Source of the DNA: a virus
Reading direction: 5' to 3' (one strand)
DNA length: 51,564 bases
Virus record (IMG/VR): IMGVR_UViG_3300047481_001035
Span: 1-51,564 of that record
Shown here: piece by piece, positions 21,901-29,602 of the stretch
Position numbering within the stretch: position 1 is the first letter of the stretch
How the letters are laid out: each line of letters starts with the position of its first letter
Made by a program: the position numbers and the translations under genes
Notes under the pieces: generated by a model
Databases searched by the model: none
What the model was told of the DNA's origin: nothing
Seen by the model: the letters and a program-made list of their open reading frames with translations, nothing else

Positions 21901-22390
21901 TGTATCCTAACAACTTTAAGCCATTCAAACCGAAAGCTTCCAGTAGTCTTTCACGGGCTTCGCGACCAGAATCCGTCTTAGAAAAGAAACCATTATCAGT
22001 ATCTTTTGACAACACAACGTTTTCAGTTAAGGAATCTACTAAATCATTAAGTACTTCCGCTAGTGGGTCATTAGCACTTAGATTTGCGTCATCTACTAGT
22101 AAAGCTTTTAAAGACTTTTTAGTTGGATTTCTTAGGAGTTCGTCTTCTTTTATTTTATCCGAGTACGATTTAAAAGGATTCTTATTGTACTCATTTGCGA
22201 ATGGTTCCAAGCCTTGTTCTCTAAGATCTTGTAGGACATCATTCAGCACTTGAGTCGCAAAATCTTTCAAGAATCTTGTTCTTGGAGCTTGCAGCGGATT
22301 GTTTGAGCTACTAACCGGATCGTATTGTATCGGTGGGTATCTTAGTGTTGCAGCAAACTCTTTAAAGTTAGTACCTTTCTTATTAGACAT
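15971..22390 (-). CDS. Giant structural protein (2139 aa), probable baseplate or tail
   Basis: I do not recognise this family. The protein is largely helical in its first 900 residues, with many Asp/Asn/Ser/Leu segments. A hydrophobic stretch near residues 385-425 (ALLATLSSTFYIATTILFKM, then VLAYLQSLIP) could be a membrane or buried segment. The C-terminus is Asn/Gly-rich. The gene starts at an ATG with AAGGA upstream and ends 29 bases before gp25-like. In T4 a large wedge gene (gp7, about 1030 aa) follows gp6; this one is twice that size and lies before gp25. A tape-measure role is possible from the length and hydrophobic stretch, but long coiled coils are not obvious, and its place among baseplate genes favours a baseplate role. 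Confidence 0.75.
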   Translation of the reverse strand: MSNKKGTNFKEFAATLRYPPIQYDPVSSSNNPLQAPRTRFLKDFATQVLNDVLQDLREQGLEPFANEYNKNPFKSYSDKIKEDELLRNPTKKSLKALLVDDANLSANDPLAEVLNDLVDSLTENVVLSKDTDNGFFSKTDSGREARERLLEAFGLNGLKLLGYIGLASIARSIPIEQLTQFNVEEYLKNLSPDVLMEKLFESIKDKNFQEASNTFTLVSRFLSSILTSSQFDSKIQQAFLDHIKSQPDLPESLASVVSWDEILVITNPDSIDTTDPETFKKVSSASISFMQNGKLGLDLKLVSRDANGDLLGDISLSSLSEDLTNLVTGAQDDLQSLFDGLENCKLPEPEMFHKYRDLGKAIDNFFRGFKPAKLGKKNLPKIQVPNRLELVETALLATLSSTFYIATTILFKMVLAYLQSLIPDISCAQLAAKIVPNEELGPEDQNRTVDPLDAARKIADDIRQRYRSLPRGINIDSIAELLANIANSVGLYNGIDIATLNEFISLTTSVLTEREYCELLSGNPTLPTLEIIRNIIDVRYPDAGFSKEMDDIVRFFGSISTFADPGCDMILTEVDLPVNGIFCATPEYYSLYNNLRVSLLSERGLDQSDIEIQINKVCEITNLQAQKFLDLLNDDNPIDSMIPLIQTGEPNCGPNNSIEIVTDFINQELVRIYTEAFEPVVETLDSNMIGDRGFISRLLSGKNGLAYPSYQKVEEIINNSLASEAAVSQLAASIEASANNQSAPVTELSKDYPKVSYKAKQLSSWMRTNLEEFCNLDSITRKKTGLFSTDSALLTETVKQRIQKIKSLNTDQFNSFIDQNASTFPVGYPELFEIIGDVGSGIRGLSYTGIYDLKESYIEDLTIPGTRQTNLSTKSYQFKKPIYVPEWVLRNKENILNPAGFSGPGVISNSYNDVKGLEQSVALITRDKKAPPTLPEYSRRISSKESSNTISGSPNYRTKSYNFFIFPINEGEATNLSIRTKIIDLYPSTVKTFNSTQLNANEYQLQQNEVSNTISRAANFMSSDKTIEYQEVVKEPNDYYIPINENTVSSIEVQSLYNLEGTDTSPQAAVFADIVLKGIRNNLNIDPSTIPQATKYVEYLVKDLYRHTSNTFLDGIMKLPALNGKTFNIGFDDERINTLNLLHTNTITGMLDPVDPTRFGGTEDSPSFYVYKKLTDDWNGLYNLYTRESNETSNPPKNPVPDFAGIANEAARLYTKIKEETRQSKDYSNQVPFDLIVKKSSMVSMSGLIDMMIRVFCFEHYYKAFSFMNSVVVNDNIFDNVYYDFLVQRFKDYAVEAGPRQATELSKNKRFFYMIMEIYVTIMLRRKDAKDLELSQSEQQILSQILRKANIWKSGLPDSGLTDAEKAYFNAFEEIGKFETPGYPLGTITTGLVNTQGSFRGMNNTLNTAKQRRETQISLQKQYWNLIMQDCESLFDLLLRRRFKTELERISQQLSILNPTLVKESNIIATPVNGGPFVQNGEDLAASDKTSHLRNVYSHHPAFLYSVGNLLTSDLNYSYLYGTEEANNDRNLNGFFFNRLYNKQPHPDDTCRLNSDPKEPVYTPNFNFNDPSDLQIRTTVREYLKNQSELTDVDYLKFNPEFLTPKIINGIELEKRNRLSNDFILSPEDTKAIDRKLFEDMIVFQYSQNLENVIKRIEDNQGVSLNVESSTGNMAPESKLKKYKVMATDGAEFQKLGTDNYIIGGESATNMPLVFSQTPLPITLEHYINLEPLTEMPSQTSPLFSQVKQLIDIALYNFLGSRYGIAATPLTEGVFSGPSSLSTFIYWLGSSGFFDSLEQISSSTSNAMSMSAKLFFKFGTFRYGVRMLLMQPDSDITFEEGFHRYMQDAVVREVYTASPSSEDVTYLQSLSDGIPIADKVRYLKAFSKETGYGIPIFKNEIEVDWTFADLKNIYDSYISNLNNDTSLTSAVTSNIISPDSLGRELSKGSDKKSWIDHSPLTRQLDVRLFNEMICSEDYKKMFDYAIPLRYFASLSAIYATKAFTPSIGSAIDWGGIGRVNNKVFPRKEKDILLPFYTTLRKVFYSSYNSFDLNYRGEGDENEEMITTELIEQTKTFGIRNITKETLVMISDIQNDILAANRIRPQDREGLGDLIDIIGTGNSKRLVPDPTNGNGSANNG

Positions 22391-22435
22391 ATTTGTTCCT
22401 TATCTATAACTATAACCTTAGTACGTTATTTTATC

Positions 22436-24793
22436 TCAAATCTCTTCTGGCCTTAGATATTGTATAATAGTGTCTAAGTTCATTAGATAGTTTAGTATAG
22501 TTGGATTTTTGAATGGTTCTTCTAGCTCTAGGGCTGTTAAATCACCAACACCTAAGCCAGACTTCCAAACTAGATTAGTTGGTGGTCTTGATGTAGTTGC
22601 TAGTTGTATTCTTAACAACTTTATATTATTACCGGGGATTATCTTTGTTCCTAATACCGAGTTATTTGTGGTTGGTGGAGAAGGAGATGATTTTGGTTGT
22701 GGGTTTTTTACCTGTTTAGCGCCGCGTATAATAGAGCTTCCTTCAATAGTTTCGGGAAGTTTTGTAGGATCAGCGGGTGTAAAACTATAAACAAGAGTAA
22801 TCTTATCCTCAATCCCATATTGTCCTTCTTTTTTGAGAGATAAATCCTCCAGTACCTCGATAGAGTTTTTACTCATCAACTTTGTGAAAACAGGTCTGAC
22901 TAGTTTAAATATCTTTAAATCCTGCTTTATTTTATCGGTTTTTAACTGTTCAAATATATTATCTGAAAGAATAGAAGGATTTAAATTTTGGTATGACTCG
23001 CCAAATGTTATTTTCCACAAAGCATGATCAAACGTGTATCTTTTTAGAATATTTTCGAATATTTGCAGGTATCTAAAAAACTCTTCTATCGTGAATATTT
23101 GAATCTTAACATAGTTACCTTCTTGGATTATACCGGTATCTGTAAATCTTGGTGCGGTAGCGATCTGCGATATTGTATTTACTTCGTTCTCATCTAAGGA
23201 ATAAAGTATTTTGGAAGGTCTGAATCTGCGAGGTTCTATATAAATGTCTTCTGTCGTTACAAATACATTTTGATCGATTCCAACTTCAGAAGGATCCTCT
23301 GGTAGTTGCAGAGAAAACTTTTCATTCAGAATGCGATATGCATCTAGCTTGTAACTATCAGCATTTGTTGCAAGTTGTTTTAGATTTTCTTCTATCACAT
23401 CATAAGAAATATAATATTTCCTTTTATTCGAATCGTGATATGGCTCTCTTCTATCCTTCTTGCGCCAATCATCTAAAAATGTCTTAAACCCATTATTATC
23501 GCGATTTGTACAAGGATTTGGTATTATTGGATCTTGCACAGGATTGCACAGAACTAGCTTTTCTTTTTGAGTAGCTTCAAATAACGTTGTGTATTGTTCT
23601 TCGATAGATTTAAGCCTTTCGTACTCTTCTATTTGAGCTTGTAAGATGGCTTGTCTTTCAGCTATGAGGGCAAGAACATCTTCCGATAATCTAAGACCAT
23701 TTAAAGATTCTTTTAGTAAAGTAATACTGTTAGTAATAGCAAGAATAAGAATAGCGATCCTTCTTAACGCCTCTGGGTTTATCCTACCGGCGAAGGGGTT
23801 CGTGTAATAATCACTGCTTGTTACTCGCGCTAGGGCTGTTGAAAAATAACCCAATGCTCTATCAAGTTCTGATATGCTATTTAAAGCCCCGAGTTCATCT
23901 ACTAAAACTGTACTTGCTTGGAAAGGGTTTAAAACCTCAAGTTGTTCGAAGGAAAGATTTCCTAAATCGTAAGCATATGCTAAAGGATAATCTTCTTTGT
24001 ACTTCTTGATACATTCTGGATACTGTAAGCACATATTAAAAAACGTATATTGTTCGCTATAGTCTGGTGTCAAATATCCGCTTGGTACGTTGCCTCCTTC
24101 GCGAGAAGGTATATTATCTATCGCTCTAGCCCTAGCATCTGGTCCATATGATTCAACTGCTTGAGCGAAAGAAAGCTCCGCACTTGTTTGTTGACCACTA
24201 ACTATAAAAGTTTTGACAGGGCCGCCGCCCCGGCATGTCAGACTAGAATACTTTTCACCTGTCAAATCCACTTCTTGTAGTTCGGCTCCAGACGAAACAC
24301 GCACAGCACTTCTAAGAAAGATAAAAGCCAGATTTAGATTATTTTGGATTATCCTGTCAGTTAAACCGTCTGGACTTCCTCTAAAAACCCATCCTTCGTG
24401 GTCTAAGCTATAATCGTAAAATCTATCGTCATATTGATCTATACGTTCACCAGTATTTGTAATCCAATATGGGTCTAGTGAACTGTTGTGTGCAATAATG
24501 CTGTCGATCAAAGGGGTACCAGCTTCGGCTATATCAAACATGAGTCCATAAACGGATCTAACTAAGCTCTGAAGTGTCTCGTAGTTTTCAGTTGTTTGAG
24601 TTTCAACAGCCCTCGGAAGGATAAAAGACCTGTATATACCAGTTATTTGTTCATCTTTATCTAAAATAAGTTTATAGTTAGCACATTCAACGAAAGGCAA
24701 TCCATAAAGTCCATAGCATTCACCTCCGAGATTACCGGGTATAGAACCACCATAGTTCGTTTCAGGAGTGTAAGGATTATATTCATTTGCCAT
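22436..24793 (-). CDS. Structural protein of unknown family (785 aa)
   Basis: The N-terminus is Tyr/Gly/Asn/Pro-rich (NPYTPETNYGG, then GECYGLYGLPFVECANYKL). A helical, coiled-coil-like section lies around residues 360-420 (LALIAERQAILQAQIEEYER). A Pro/Ser-rich linker (NPQPKSSPSPP) near residue 695 precedes a short C-terminal domain. No enzymatic motif is seen. The ATG lies one base after the stop of the preceding 344-aa gene, with AAGG upstream. Lying between the spike proteins and the 2139-aa protein, it is probably part of the central baseplate hub or its wedge connection. That inference rests on gene order alone; the family is unknown to me. Confidence 0.72.
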   Translation of the reverse strand: MANEYNPYTPETNYGGSIPGNLGGECYGLYGLPFVECANYKLILDKDEQITGIYRSFILPRAVETQTTENYETLQSLVRSVYGLMFDIAEAGTPLIDSIIAHNSSLDPYWITNTGERIDQYDDRFYDYSLDHEGWVFRGSPDGLTDRIIQNNLNLAFIFLRSAVRVSSGAELQEVDLTGEKYSSLTCRGGGPVKTFIVSGQQTSAELSFAQAVESYGPDARARAIDNIPSREGGNVPSGYLTPDYSEQYTFFNMCLQYPECIKKYKEDYPLAYAYDLGNLSFEQLEVLNPFQASTVLVDELGALNSISELDRALGYFSTALARVTSSDYYTNPFAGRINPEALRRIAILILAITNSITLLKESLNGLRLSEDVLALIAERQAILQAQIEEYERLKSIEEQYTTLFEATQKEKLVLCNPVQDPIIPNPCTNRDNNGFKTFLDDWRKKDRREPYHDSNKRKYYISYDVIEENLKQLATNADSYKLDAYRILNEKFSLQLPEDPSEVGIDQNVFVTTEDIYIEPRRFRPSKILYSLDENEVNTISQIATAPRFTDTGIIQEGNYVKIQIFTIEEFFRYLQIFENILKRYTFDHALWKITFGESYQNLNPSILSDNIFEQLKTDKIKQDLKIFKLVRPVFTKLMSKNSIEVLEDLSLKKEGQYGIEDKITLVYSFTPADPTKLPETIEGSSIIRGAKQVKNPQPKSSPSPPTTNNSVLGTKIIPGNNIKLLRIQLATTSRPPTNLVWKSGLGVGDLTALELEEPFKNPTILNYLMNLDTIIQYLRPEEI

Positions 24794-24794
24794 T

Positions 24795-25829
24795 TTAGTT
24801 AACCTTATTCTTGCTACTCATAATAGAAACTGGTGCCATACCATCTAGATATTTCTTTTTGAACTTAGCCATGTTTTCTTTAAATGTAATCATCTGAGTA
24901 CTGATTTCCTGTGCTGTTCTGCTTGCTTTTATAGATCTTGCTTGTTTTATTGCAACATCAGCCTCTATAGATACCAAAGCACCATCAATAGTCTTAGAAC
25001 CGGGATGTATATGGCTGCTTAAGGACTTATCGAAATCTTGTTGGATTATCACCATGCTATCTAACAATGAGGAGACATCAGTAACAATGTCAGCTAACTC
25101 TGTAATACAAGAAGCCAGATTCTTTCCTAAAACCATAGGCTGTAGTGTGCTGTCATCATTCCCAGCAATAATATCTATACCATAGCTAGAAAGTGTTTTA
25201 CCAATACCACCAACTTGTTCTCTGACAAATGGACCTGTTACAAGTTTTATATTTTCTCTAGCGATTATTCTAACGCTATCAGCTTTTACACCAATACCAG
25301 ATTTTGCTACTGAACTTAAAGAACCTCTTGCGAGTTCATAGTTATTGTCTATATCTGTAAGTTGTGAAATATAAATGCCAGCAGCATCAGTTTTAAGATT
25401 ATTATCAGAAATAACTTCTGCTTTTCCCTTCAAATCTGGTGGCATAGCTTTTCCAGCGATTATATAAATCGAACCAGCATTTGTAGCTCCTAAGTTGCCA
25501 TATCCGCTACTTTTACTTGCTGGTCTATCTCGGCCTATAATAATAAATGCATTATTATCATTTTTAAGTACTTTTTCATAATCCGCTGTATTATGCTCAG
25601 GAACATGTTCTTTGATTGCATCGCCATTCAAACCACCACGAAAAGTTCTATTCTTATGTAAAGGATCGTTCTGTACTAATCTAGCATATTCTGGAAAGTA
25701 GTTTGGTTCATGCATCTTTCTAGATGATGCAAGCAAACGTATCCTTCCTTTTGTGGAAGGTACATCATCAAAGACAGATCCAGCCGACATACCGCTTTTA
25801 AATACATTTTCGGATTCTGATTTAGACAT
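24795..25829 (-). CDS. Candidate central spike / hub protein with HxH motif
   Basis: 344 aa. Residues about 90-240 hold repeated short beta strands separated by turns (AFIIIGRDR, GSIYIIAGK, AGIYISQL, SVRIIAREN, YGIDIIAGN), as expected for a beta-helix or stacked-strand spike. Near residue 272 is an SHIHPG motif; His-x-His motifs occur at the metal-binding tips of gpV-like and gp5-like spikes. The final 70 residues are helical and Lys-rich. A GGAG site lies six bases before the ATG. It follows directly after the two spike enzymes and precedes the 785-aa protein. A membrane-piercing spike or its adaptor is my best reading, at moderate to low certainty; no T4 gp5 C-terminal octapeptide repeat is present. 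Confidence 0.65.
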   Translation of the reverse strand: MSKSESENVFKSGMSAGSVFDDVPSTKGRIRLLASSRKMHEPNYFPEYARLVQNDPLHKNRTFRGGLNGDAIKEHVPEHNTADYEKVLKNDNNAFIIIGRDRPASKSSGYGNLGATNAGSIYIIAGKAMPPDLKGKAEVISDNNLKTDAAGIYISQLTDIDNNYELARGSLSSVAKSGIGVKADSVRIIARENIKLVTGPFVREQVGGIGKTLSSYGIDIIAGNDDSTLQPMVLGKNLASCITELADIVTDVSSLLDSMVIIQQDFDKSLSSHIHPGSKTIDGALVSIEADVAIKQARSIKASRTAQEISTQMITFKENMAKFKKKYLDGMAPVSIMSSKNKVN

Positions 25830-25870
25830 TTATAACTCCGATAATAAATAGAGATTAATATTATATATTA

Positions 25871-27157
25871 TTATAGTTGAGTGTATTCATTACCACTTAC
25901 ACTATTCTTGAGAATATTAGCACATGTGGAAATCAACCCATTTGTTCCGGGCCAATCCCAAGAACCTGCACTAGCTGCGTGTGAACCAGCAACTGAGAAT
26001 GATTTAAATGCCGTGTTATTCATGTTAGTCATGCGAATATTTTCGGGCATCAAGATACCCTGATTTATAACTCTGAACGGTGGGGAGAAGCCTCTGAACG
26101 GGCTACTTGATCCAACATAGAAGTTATCAATATCGTCACCCGTTTTGCTTATATTATTCCCGTGGTTAGGGGATTTCATAATCCAAAAATATTGTGCTTG
26201 TGGAAATAATCTTTTTAGTTCTTCGTGAATACCACCAATCGATTTTTTAACACTAGCTGGGTTGAATCCGTCATTTCCACCTATGTTTATTATTATACCA
26301 TTGTTGGCTATTCCAGCATAGTTTTCCACAAGTGCGTTTTTCAAACCCAATAGTTGACATCCCGCACCGCCGCCGCCATTTAATAAATCAGCCGCTCTTG
26401 TACCAGCACATTGCAGATTAGTACCAGCAATAGAAGTAGATGTGCCTGCTTTTCCGCAAGCTTTTGTACCTATTGGCTTAGACATGGAAGCACCTATAAA
26501 TAAACCGGGACCAGTCTGGGCACCACCGGGATCAGCAGGGACTCCAGTATCACTAAATGAATCACCCGCTCCGCCACCGCCGGTACCACCGCCGCCAGTA
26601 ACAGTGATTTTAATGTAAGAATTTACGTCTTTCTTGATAAATACTTCTTTTATAATCCCACTTGACATTGTGATTTTATCTTGGAACTCTACGAGTAGCA
26701 CATCTCCTACTTGTATATTACCTACCATCTTTCCTTTTAAATCATCCAGAGGCGCATAAAACTTACCGGTGTGATTTCTTATCCTAGTTACATCTTTAGT
26801 GGGTAAAATAATATTTCCTGTACTTAGATCTACAACACTATCAGGATCAGGTATCGCTCCATCCATATCCTGCATCCTACCTATAACACAAACAAAAGTT
26901 CTCGTACCATATGAATCTAGCAGTTGTTTGTGTCCAAGATTAATATCGGATGGCATTTTAATGTCGTTATCGACAGCTATAACTTCTACTAATCTTTCTT
27001 TAGGATTTACTTTGGTCGTTGCAAATATATTAGACCGTGTAGTATCTTTCATGGCAGAGAGTGGATCTGCTGCTATTGTACCTAGATCATGAACCCTATT
27101 CTTTGGTTTTCTATCCGGTGGTACAAAAAAATCAACAGGATATTTATTTCCGCTCAT
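25871..27157 (-). CDS. Baseplate spike protein with SGNH hydrolase domain
   Basis: 428 aa in two parts. Residues about 1-190 match the N-terminal domain of the neighbouring lysozyme-type gene (shared RLVEVIAVD, YGTRT, DGAIPDPD, GKFYAPLDD, NIQVGD and GIIKEVFIKKD elements) and probably form a gp5-like OB-fold. A Gly-rich linker follows. Residues about 215-400 carry the order of SGNH/GDSL hydrolase blocks: GLFIGAS (nucleophile Ser near 220), INIGGND (Asn/Asp near 293), and a late GSH (His near 391). SGNH enzymes act as esterases or deacetylases, often on acetylated sugars, so deacylation of host peptidoglycan or surface glycan is inferred. An AAGGG site sits before the ATG, four bases after the neighbour's stop. 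The catalytic assignment is by motif only. Confidence 0.82.
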   Translation of the reverse strand: MSGNKYPVDFFVPPDRKPKNRVHDLGTIAADPLSAMKDTTRSNIFATTKVNPKERLVEVIAVDNDIKMPSDINLGHKQLLDSYGTRTFVCVIGRMQDMDGAIPDPDSVVDLSTGNIILPTKDVTRIRNHTGKFYAPLDDLKGKMVGNIQVGDVLLVEFQDKITMSSGIIKEVFIKKDVNSYIKITVTGGGGTGGGGAGDSFSDTGVPADPGGAQTGPGLFIGASMSKPIGTKACGKAGTSTSIAGTNLQCAGTRAADLLNGGGGAGCQLLGLKNALVENYAGIANNGIIINIGGNDGFNPASVKKSIGGIHEELKRLFPQAQYFWIMKSPNHGNNISKTGDDIDNFYVGSSSPFRGFSPPFRVINQGILMPENIRMTNMNNTAFKSFSVAGSHAASAGSWDWPGTNGLISTCANILKNSVSGNEYTQL

Positions 27158-27160
27158 TTT

Positions 27161-28612
27161 CTAACCCTTAAGATAGGCTAAATCTGAATCTGTCGCAGCC
27201 GCACAAGCTATCATTCTAGCAATAACGAACGCTCCTGTTCCATACGAACCGCCACAGGTTTTTCTGTCTATAGCGGCCCAAGCATTGGCAAGATCATTAT
27301 TATTTTTAAAGTTCAGGAATCTCTGTTCTTTACCGCCTTCGCCACCATTATAATACGACATTGCTACAGCAGCAGCAGCAGATTCTGATAGCCCTTTACC
27401 TTTTGCTCGGTTCCAAGCTGACAAAAATACTTTTTTTATGACTTTAGAAGTCCATAGTGGATCGTTTGGATTCCAAGTACCTATCTCCTCAAACATGGCA
27501 TAAATATCGTGTGCAGTGGCATCGATTTGAACTGGGCCGAACCCATAGTTACAATATTTACTGGTACATGTAGCTGACCATCCTTTCTCTGGGATGGTGT
27601 GCCAGTTGTCGTAAGTTTTACCTTTTATTTTTGAGCTTCGTGGCTTTCTAGCTGATACCAACCCAGATCCATTTAAATGATAGCCAGTGTTTCCTCCTTC
27701 TTTGATATACTTTGCACCGCCTTCGTGTATCGAGATAGCAGCAATAATCGCTGGTGGGACTTCTGGGGTAAGTCGAATAACTTCTTTCATCCATTTCATA
27801 ACCTCGGGATTTGTAAATACATTTTTATGTGAACTAAGATCGCTACAAGGTGGGTCAAATCTACCTTCACATTGGGACGCACCAATATTATTACTATAAC
27901 AAAATGGATCTTCACCGAAAATAGCAGCAGCGTTCAATGGACCAAACTGAGTTGCTAAGTCTCCACTAAGTGCTGGTCCATTAGGACACCCAACTATAGG
28001 CTGGCCCGTTATGGTCAAGCCGGATTCATCACCGCCGCCGTCGCCGCCGCCGATTTGTTGCCAAGTTGAAAGGTCTTTTTTGAGATAAACATCTTTTATA
28101 ACACCATTATTTCTTAAAAGTTTATCTTGATATTCAACTACAAGCCAATCACCAACTTGTATATTTAAGGCACCTTTTCCCTGTATATCCTCCAGTGGAG
28201 CATAAAACTTTCCAACATTTGCTCGTAATCTGGTTGTTTCTTTAAAAGGTATGGTTATGGTAGTACCATCTGGAGATTCATAAGTTTGGTCTGGATCTGG
28301 TACTGCCCCGTCCTGATCTATCAGTCTGCATATAGCAGAAATCCAAGTTCTTGTTCCATATTGGTTAGCTACAGATGTATTACCAAAATAGTTAAGATCG
28401 CTTGGAAGTTTAACAGCTATATCCACAGCTAAAACTTCTGCTAATCTTTCTCCCTCTTGAAATCCCTCAGTTTCAAAAAAAGAAGCTCTATACGACTCTT
28501 TTATTGCTCGTAAGGGATCTTGAGATAAAGAGTCAATATCCTGGGTTCTTAACTTATCTCTAGAACCGGGAGAAACTAAAGCATCTATTGGTGCCTTAAA
28601 AGATTCAGCCAT
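27161..28612 (-). CDS. Baseplate spike protein with lytic transglycosylase domain
   Basis: 483 aa. I place the start at 28612, because a GGAGGG site lies seven bases upstream; an earlier in-frame ATG at 28630 has no such site. Residues about 1-185 form the domain shared with the next gene (probably a gp5-like OB-fold), then a Gly-rich linker. Residues about 275-475 read as a lysozyme-like transglycosylase: ISIHEGG (candidate catalytic Glu near 293), GFGPVQID (near 358) and AMSYYNGGEGG (near 420) follow the order of the SLT family's E, GPMQ and AYNxG motifs. Such a domain would cut peptidoglycan locally as the tail tip passes the wall, as T4 gp5 lysozyme does. Six or more cysteines in the C-terminal part suggest disulphides. 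Confidence 0.85.
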   Translation of the reverse strand: MAESFKAPIDALVSPGSRDKLRTQDIDSLSQDPLRAIKESYRASFFETEGFQEGERLAEVLAVDIAVKLPSDLNYFGNTSVANQYGTRTWISAICRLIDQDGAVPDPDQTYESPDGTTITIPFKETTRLRANVGKFYAPLEDIQGKGALNIQVGDWLVVEYQDKLLRNNGVIKDVYLKKDLSTWQQIGGGDGGGDESGLTITGQPIVGCPNGPALSGDLATQFGPLNAAAIFGEDPFCYSNNIGASQCEGRFDPPCSDLSSHKNVFTNPEVMKWMKEVIRLTPEVPPAIIAAISIHEGGAKYIKEGGNTGYHLNGSGLVSARKPRSSKIKGKTYDNWHTIPEKGWSATCTSKYCNYGFGPVQIDATAHDIYAMFEEIGTWNPNDPLWTSKVIKKVFLSAWNRAKGKGLSESAAAAVAMSYYNGGEGGKEQRFLNFKNNNDLANAWAAIDRKTCGGSYGTGAFVIARMIACAAATDSDLAYLKG

Positions 28613-28625
28613 ATTAATTCCCTCC
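28613..28625 (-). promoter_or_regulatory. Strong RBS deciding the start of the transglycosylase spike gene
   Basis: GGAGGG (28620-28625) followed by a seven-base AT spacer precedes the ATG at 28612. This makes the internal ATG the likely start. The site lies inside the last codons of the preceding 97-aa gene, so the two are closely coupled. Confidence 0.7.
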
Positions 28626-28907
28626 GTCATTCTGGAGTAGATCGAAAATCTTATCTTTATCCAGTTCGGTGATATCAGCAGCGGCGGTTTCTCGCTTCTG
28701 GAGTATCATGGCAATCTTTACAAGTTGTTCATTCGAACGTTGCAGCGTTTCTACATATTTTGCTGCAACGGAACCGGCAAACTTGTGATTTTCTTCGTCT
28801 TTGGCTAAAAGACGCATAACATCGTCAAGAAGCTCCCTTGTAACTTCTCTATCATCTTCGATGTTCTTAATGGCACTAGCTATGTGTTTATCTACTTCAT
28901 TACTCAT
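28614..28907 (-). CDS. Small helical protein of unknown function
   Basis: 97 aa from the ATG at 28907, whose first bases form an ATGA overlap with the TGA stop of the late sigma gene. A longer reading from a TTG at 28922 is less likely. The protein is charged and almost wholly helical (RELLDDVMRLLAKDEE, then YVETLQRSNEQLVKIAMIL), with no cysteine, signal peptide or membrane segment. It is probably a coiled-coil oligomer. Its place immediately before the spike genes would suit a tail assembly chaperone or a small virion protein, but nothing in the sequence identifies it. Confidence 0.75.
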   Translation of the reverse strand: MSNEVDKHIASAIKNIEDDREVTRELLDDVMRLLAKDEENHKFAGSVAAKYVETLQRSNEQLVKIAMILQKRETAAADITELDKDKIFDLLQNDGGN

Positions 28908-29602
28908 AGATCTTGGTCCCAATCCTTTCGAAACTCTTGATAGTTTACTTTGAGCCTTTTGAGAGAAGAGACAACCTGCTTTGTATTTAGGCCGGTAATC
29001 TCTCTTAGGTATAAGTAAATAGCTTTCTTATTAAAAATCTCGATTTCATGGGCTGATTCAAATAACACTTGTATAGCTTTGATTACTTTCTCATCGTTTG
29101 GCTTATCAGATTCTTCCATCCAATCAATCATGTTGGCACGAAGATTATCGATAAGTTCGTTATGTTCTCTAACGTTCTCGTATGGATTATCTTCTGATAA
29201 GAACCGTAGCTCTAAATCCTTTGGCATCTCTTGAATGTCAAGTTCCGTCTGATTCTTCTTGGATTTTCTCTTGACCTTATGTATGAACCAGTTCTTGGTT
29301 ATAACTGAAAAATAAGAGAAAGCTTTTGAGCCTTGACTTACATCGTACTTATCAAGTATTGTGATAAGCCAAATCTTGCATTCATCACGAAGGTAATCGA
29401 TGTTTGGTAATGTGGTAAACTTATAAGTAAAGACAATCTTATCTACCATCTCATCGAAAGCAGGACCAATCAACTTTACATAAAGATCGGTTCTAACCCT
29501 TTTGTCGTTTGTCGCGACGTACTCAAGAATCGCGTTTTCGTGTTCCTGCGTAAAATACTTCTTGGTTGGCTTTGTACTGCGGCTCATTCTCTGCTTCTTC
29601 AT
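28904..29602 (-). CDS. Late-transcription sigma factor, gp55-like
   Basis: About 232 aa. The segment near residues 80-110 (DKYDVSQGSKAFSYFSVITK, then NWFIHKVKRK) resembles sigma-70 region 2, where aromatic residues of a W-F-like helix contact the -10 element. The protein lacks an obvious region 4. This is the layout of T4 gp55 (about 185 aa), which with gp33 and gp45 directs host RNA polymerase to late promoters. Three starts are possible: 29644, 29602/29605 and 29587. I prefer 29602, because GAGG lies six bases upstream, but the choice is uncertain. It overlaps the preceding membrane-protein gene by about 80 bases and the next gene by ATGA. Its place just before the tail genes fits a late regulator. 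Confidence 0.8.
   Translation of the reverse strand: MKKQRMSRSTKPTKKYFTQEHENAILEYVATNDKRVRTDLYVKLIGPAFDEMVDKIVFTYKFTTLPNIDYLRDECKIWLITILDKYDVSQGSKAFSYFSVITKNWFIHKVKRKSKKNQTELDIQEMPKDLELRFLSEDNPYENVREHNELIDNLRANMIDWMEESDKPNDEKVIKAIQVLFESAHEIEIFNKKAIYLYLREITGLNTKQVVSSLKRLKVNYQEFRKDWDQDL

Noticed and set aside
21198-22253. Plus-strand open frames of 156 and 159 codons opposite the 2139-aa gene
   Set aside because: They lie wholly antisense to a continuous gene, have no ribosome sites or recognisable motifs, and look like mirror images of its codon bias.
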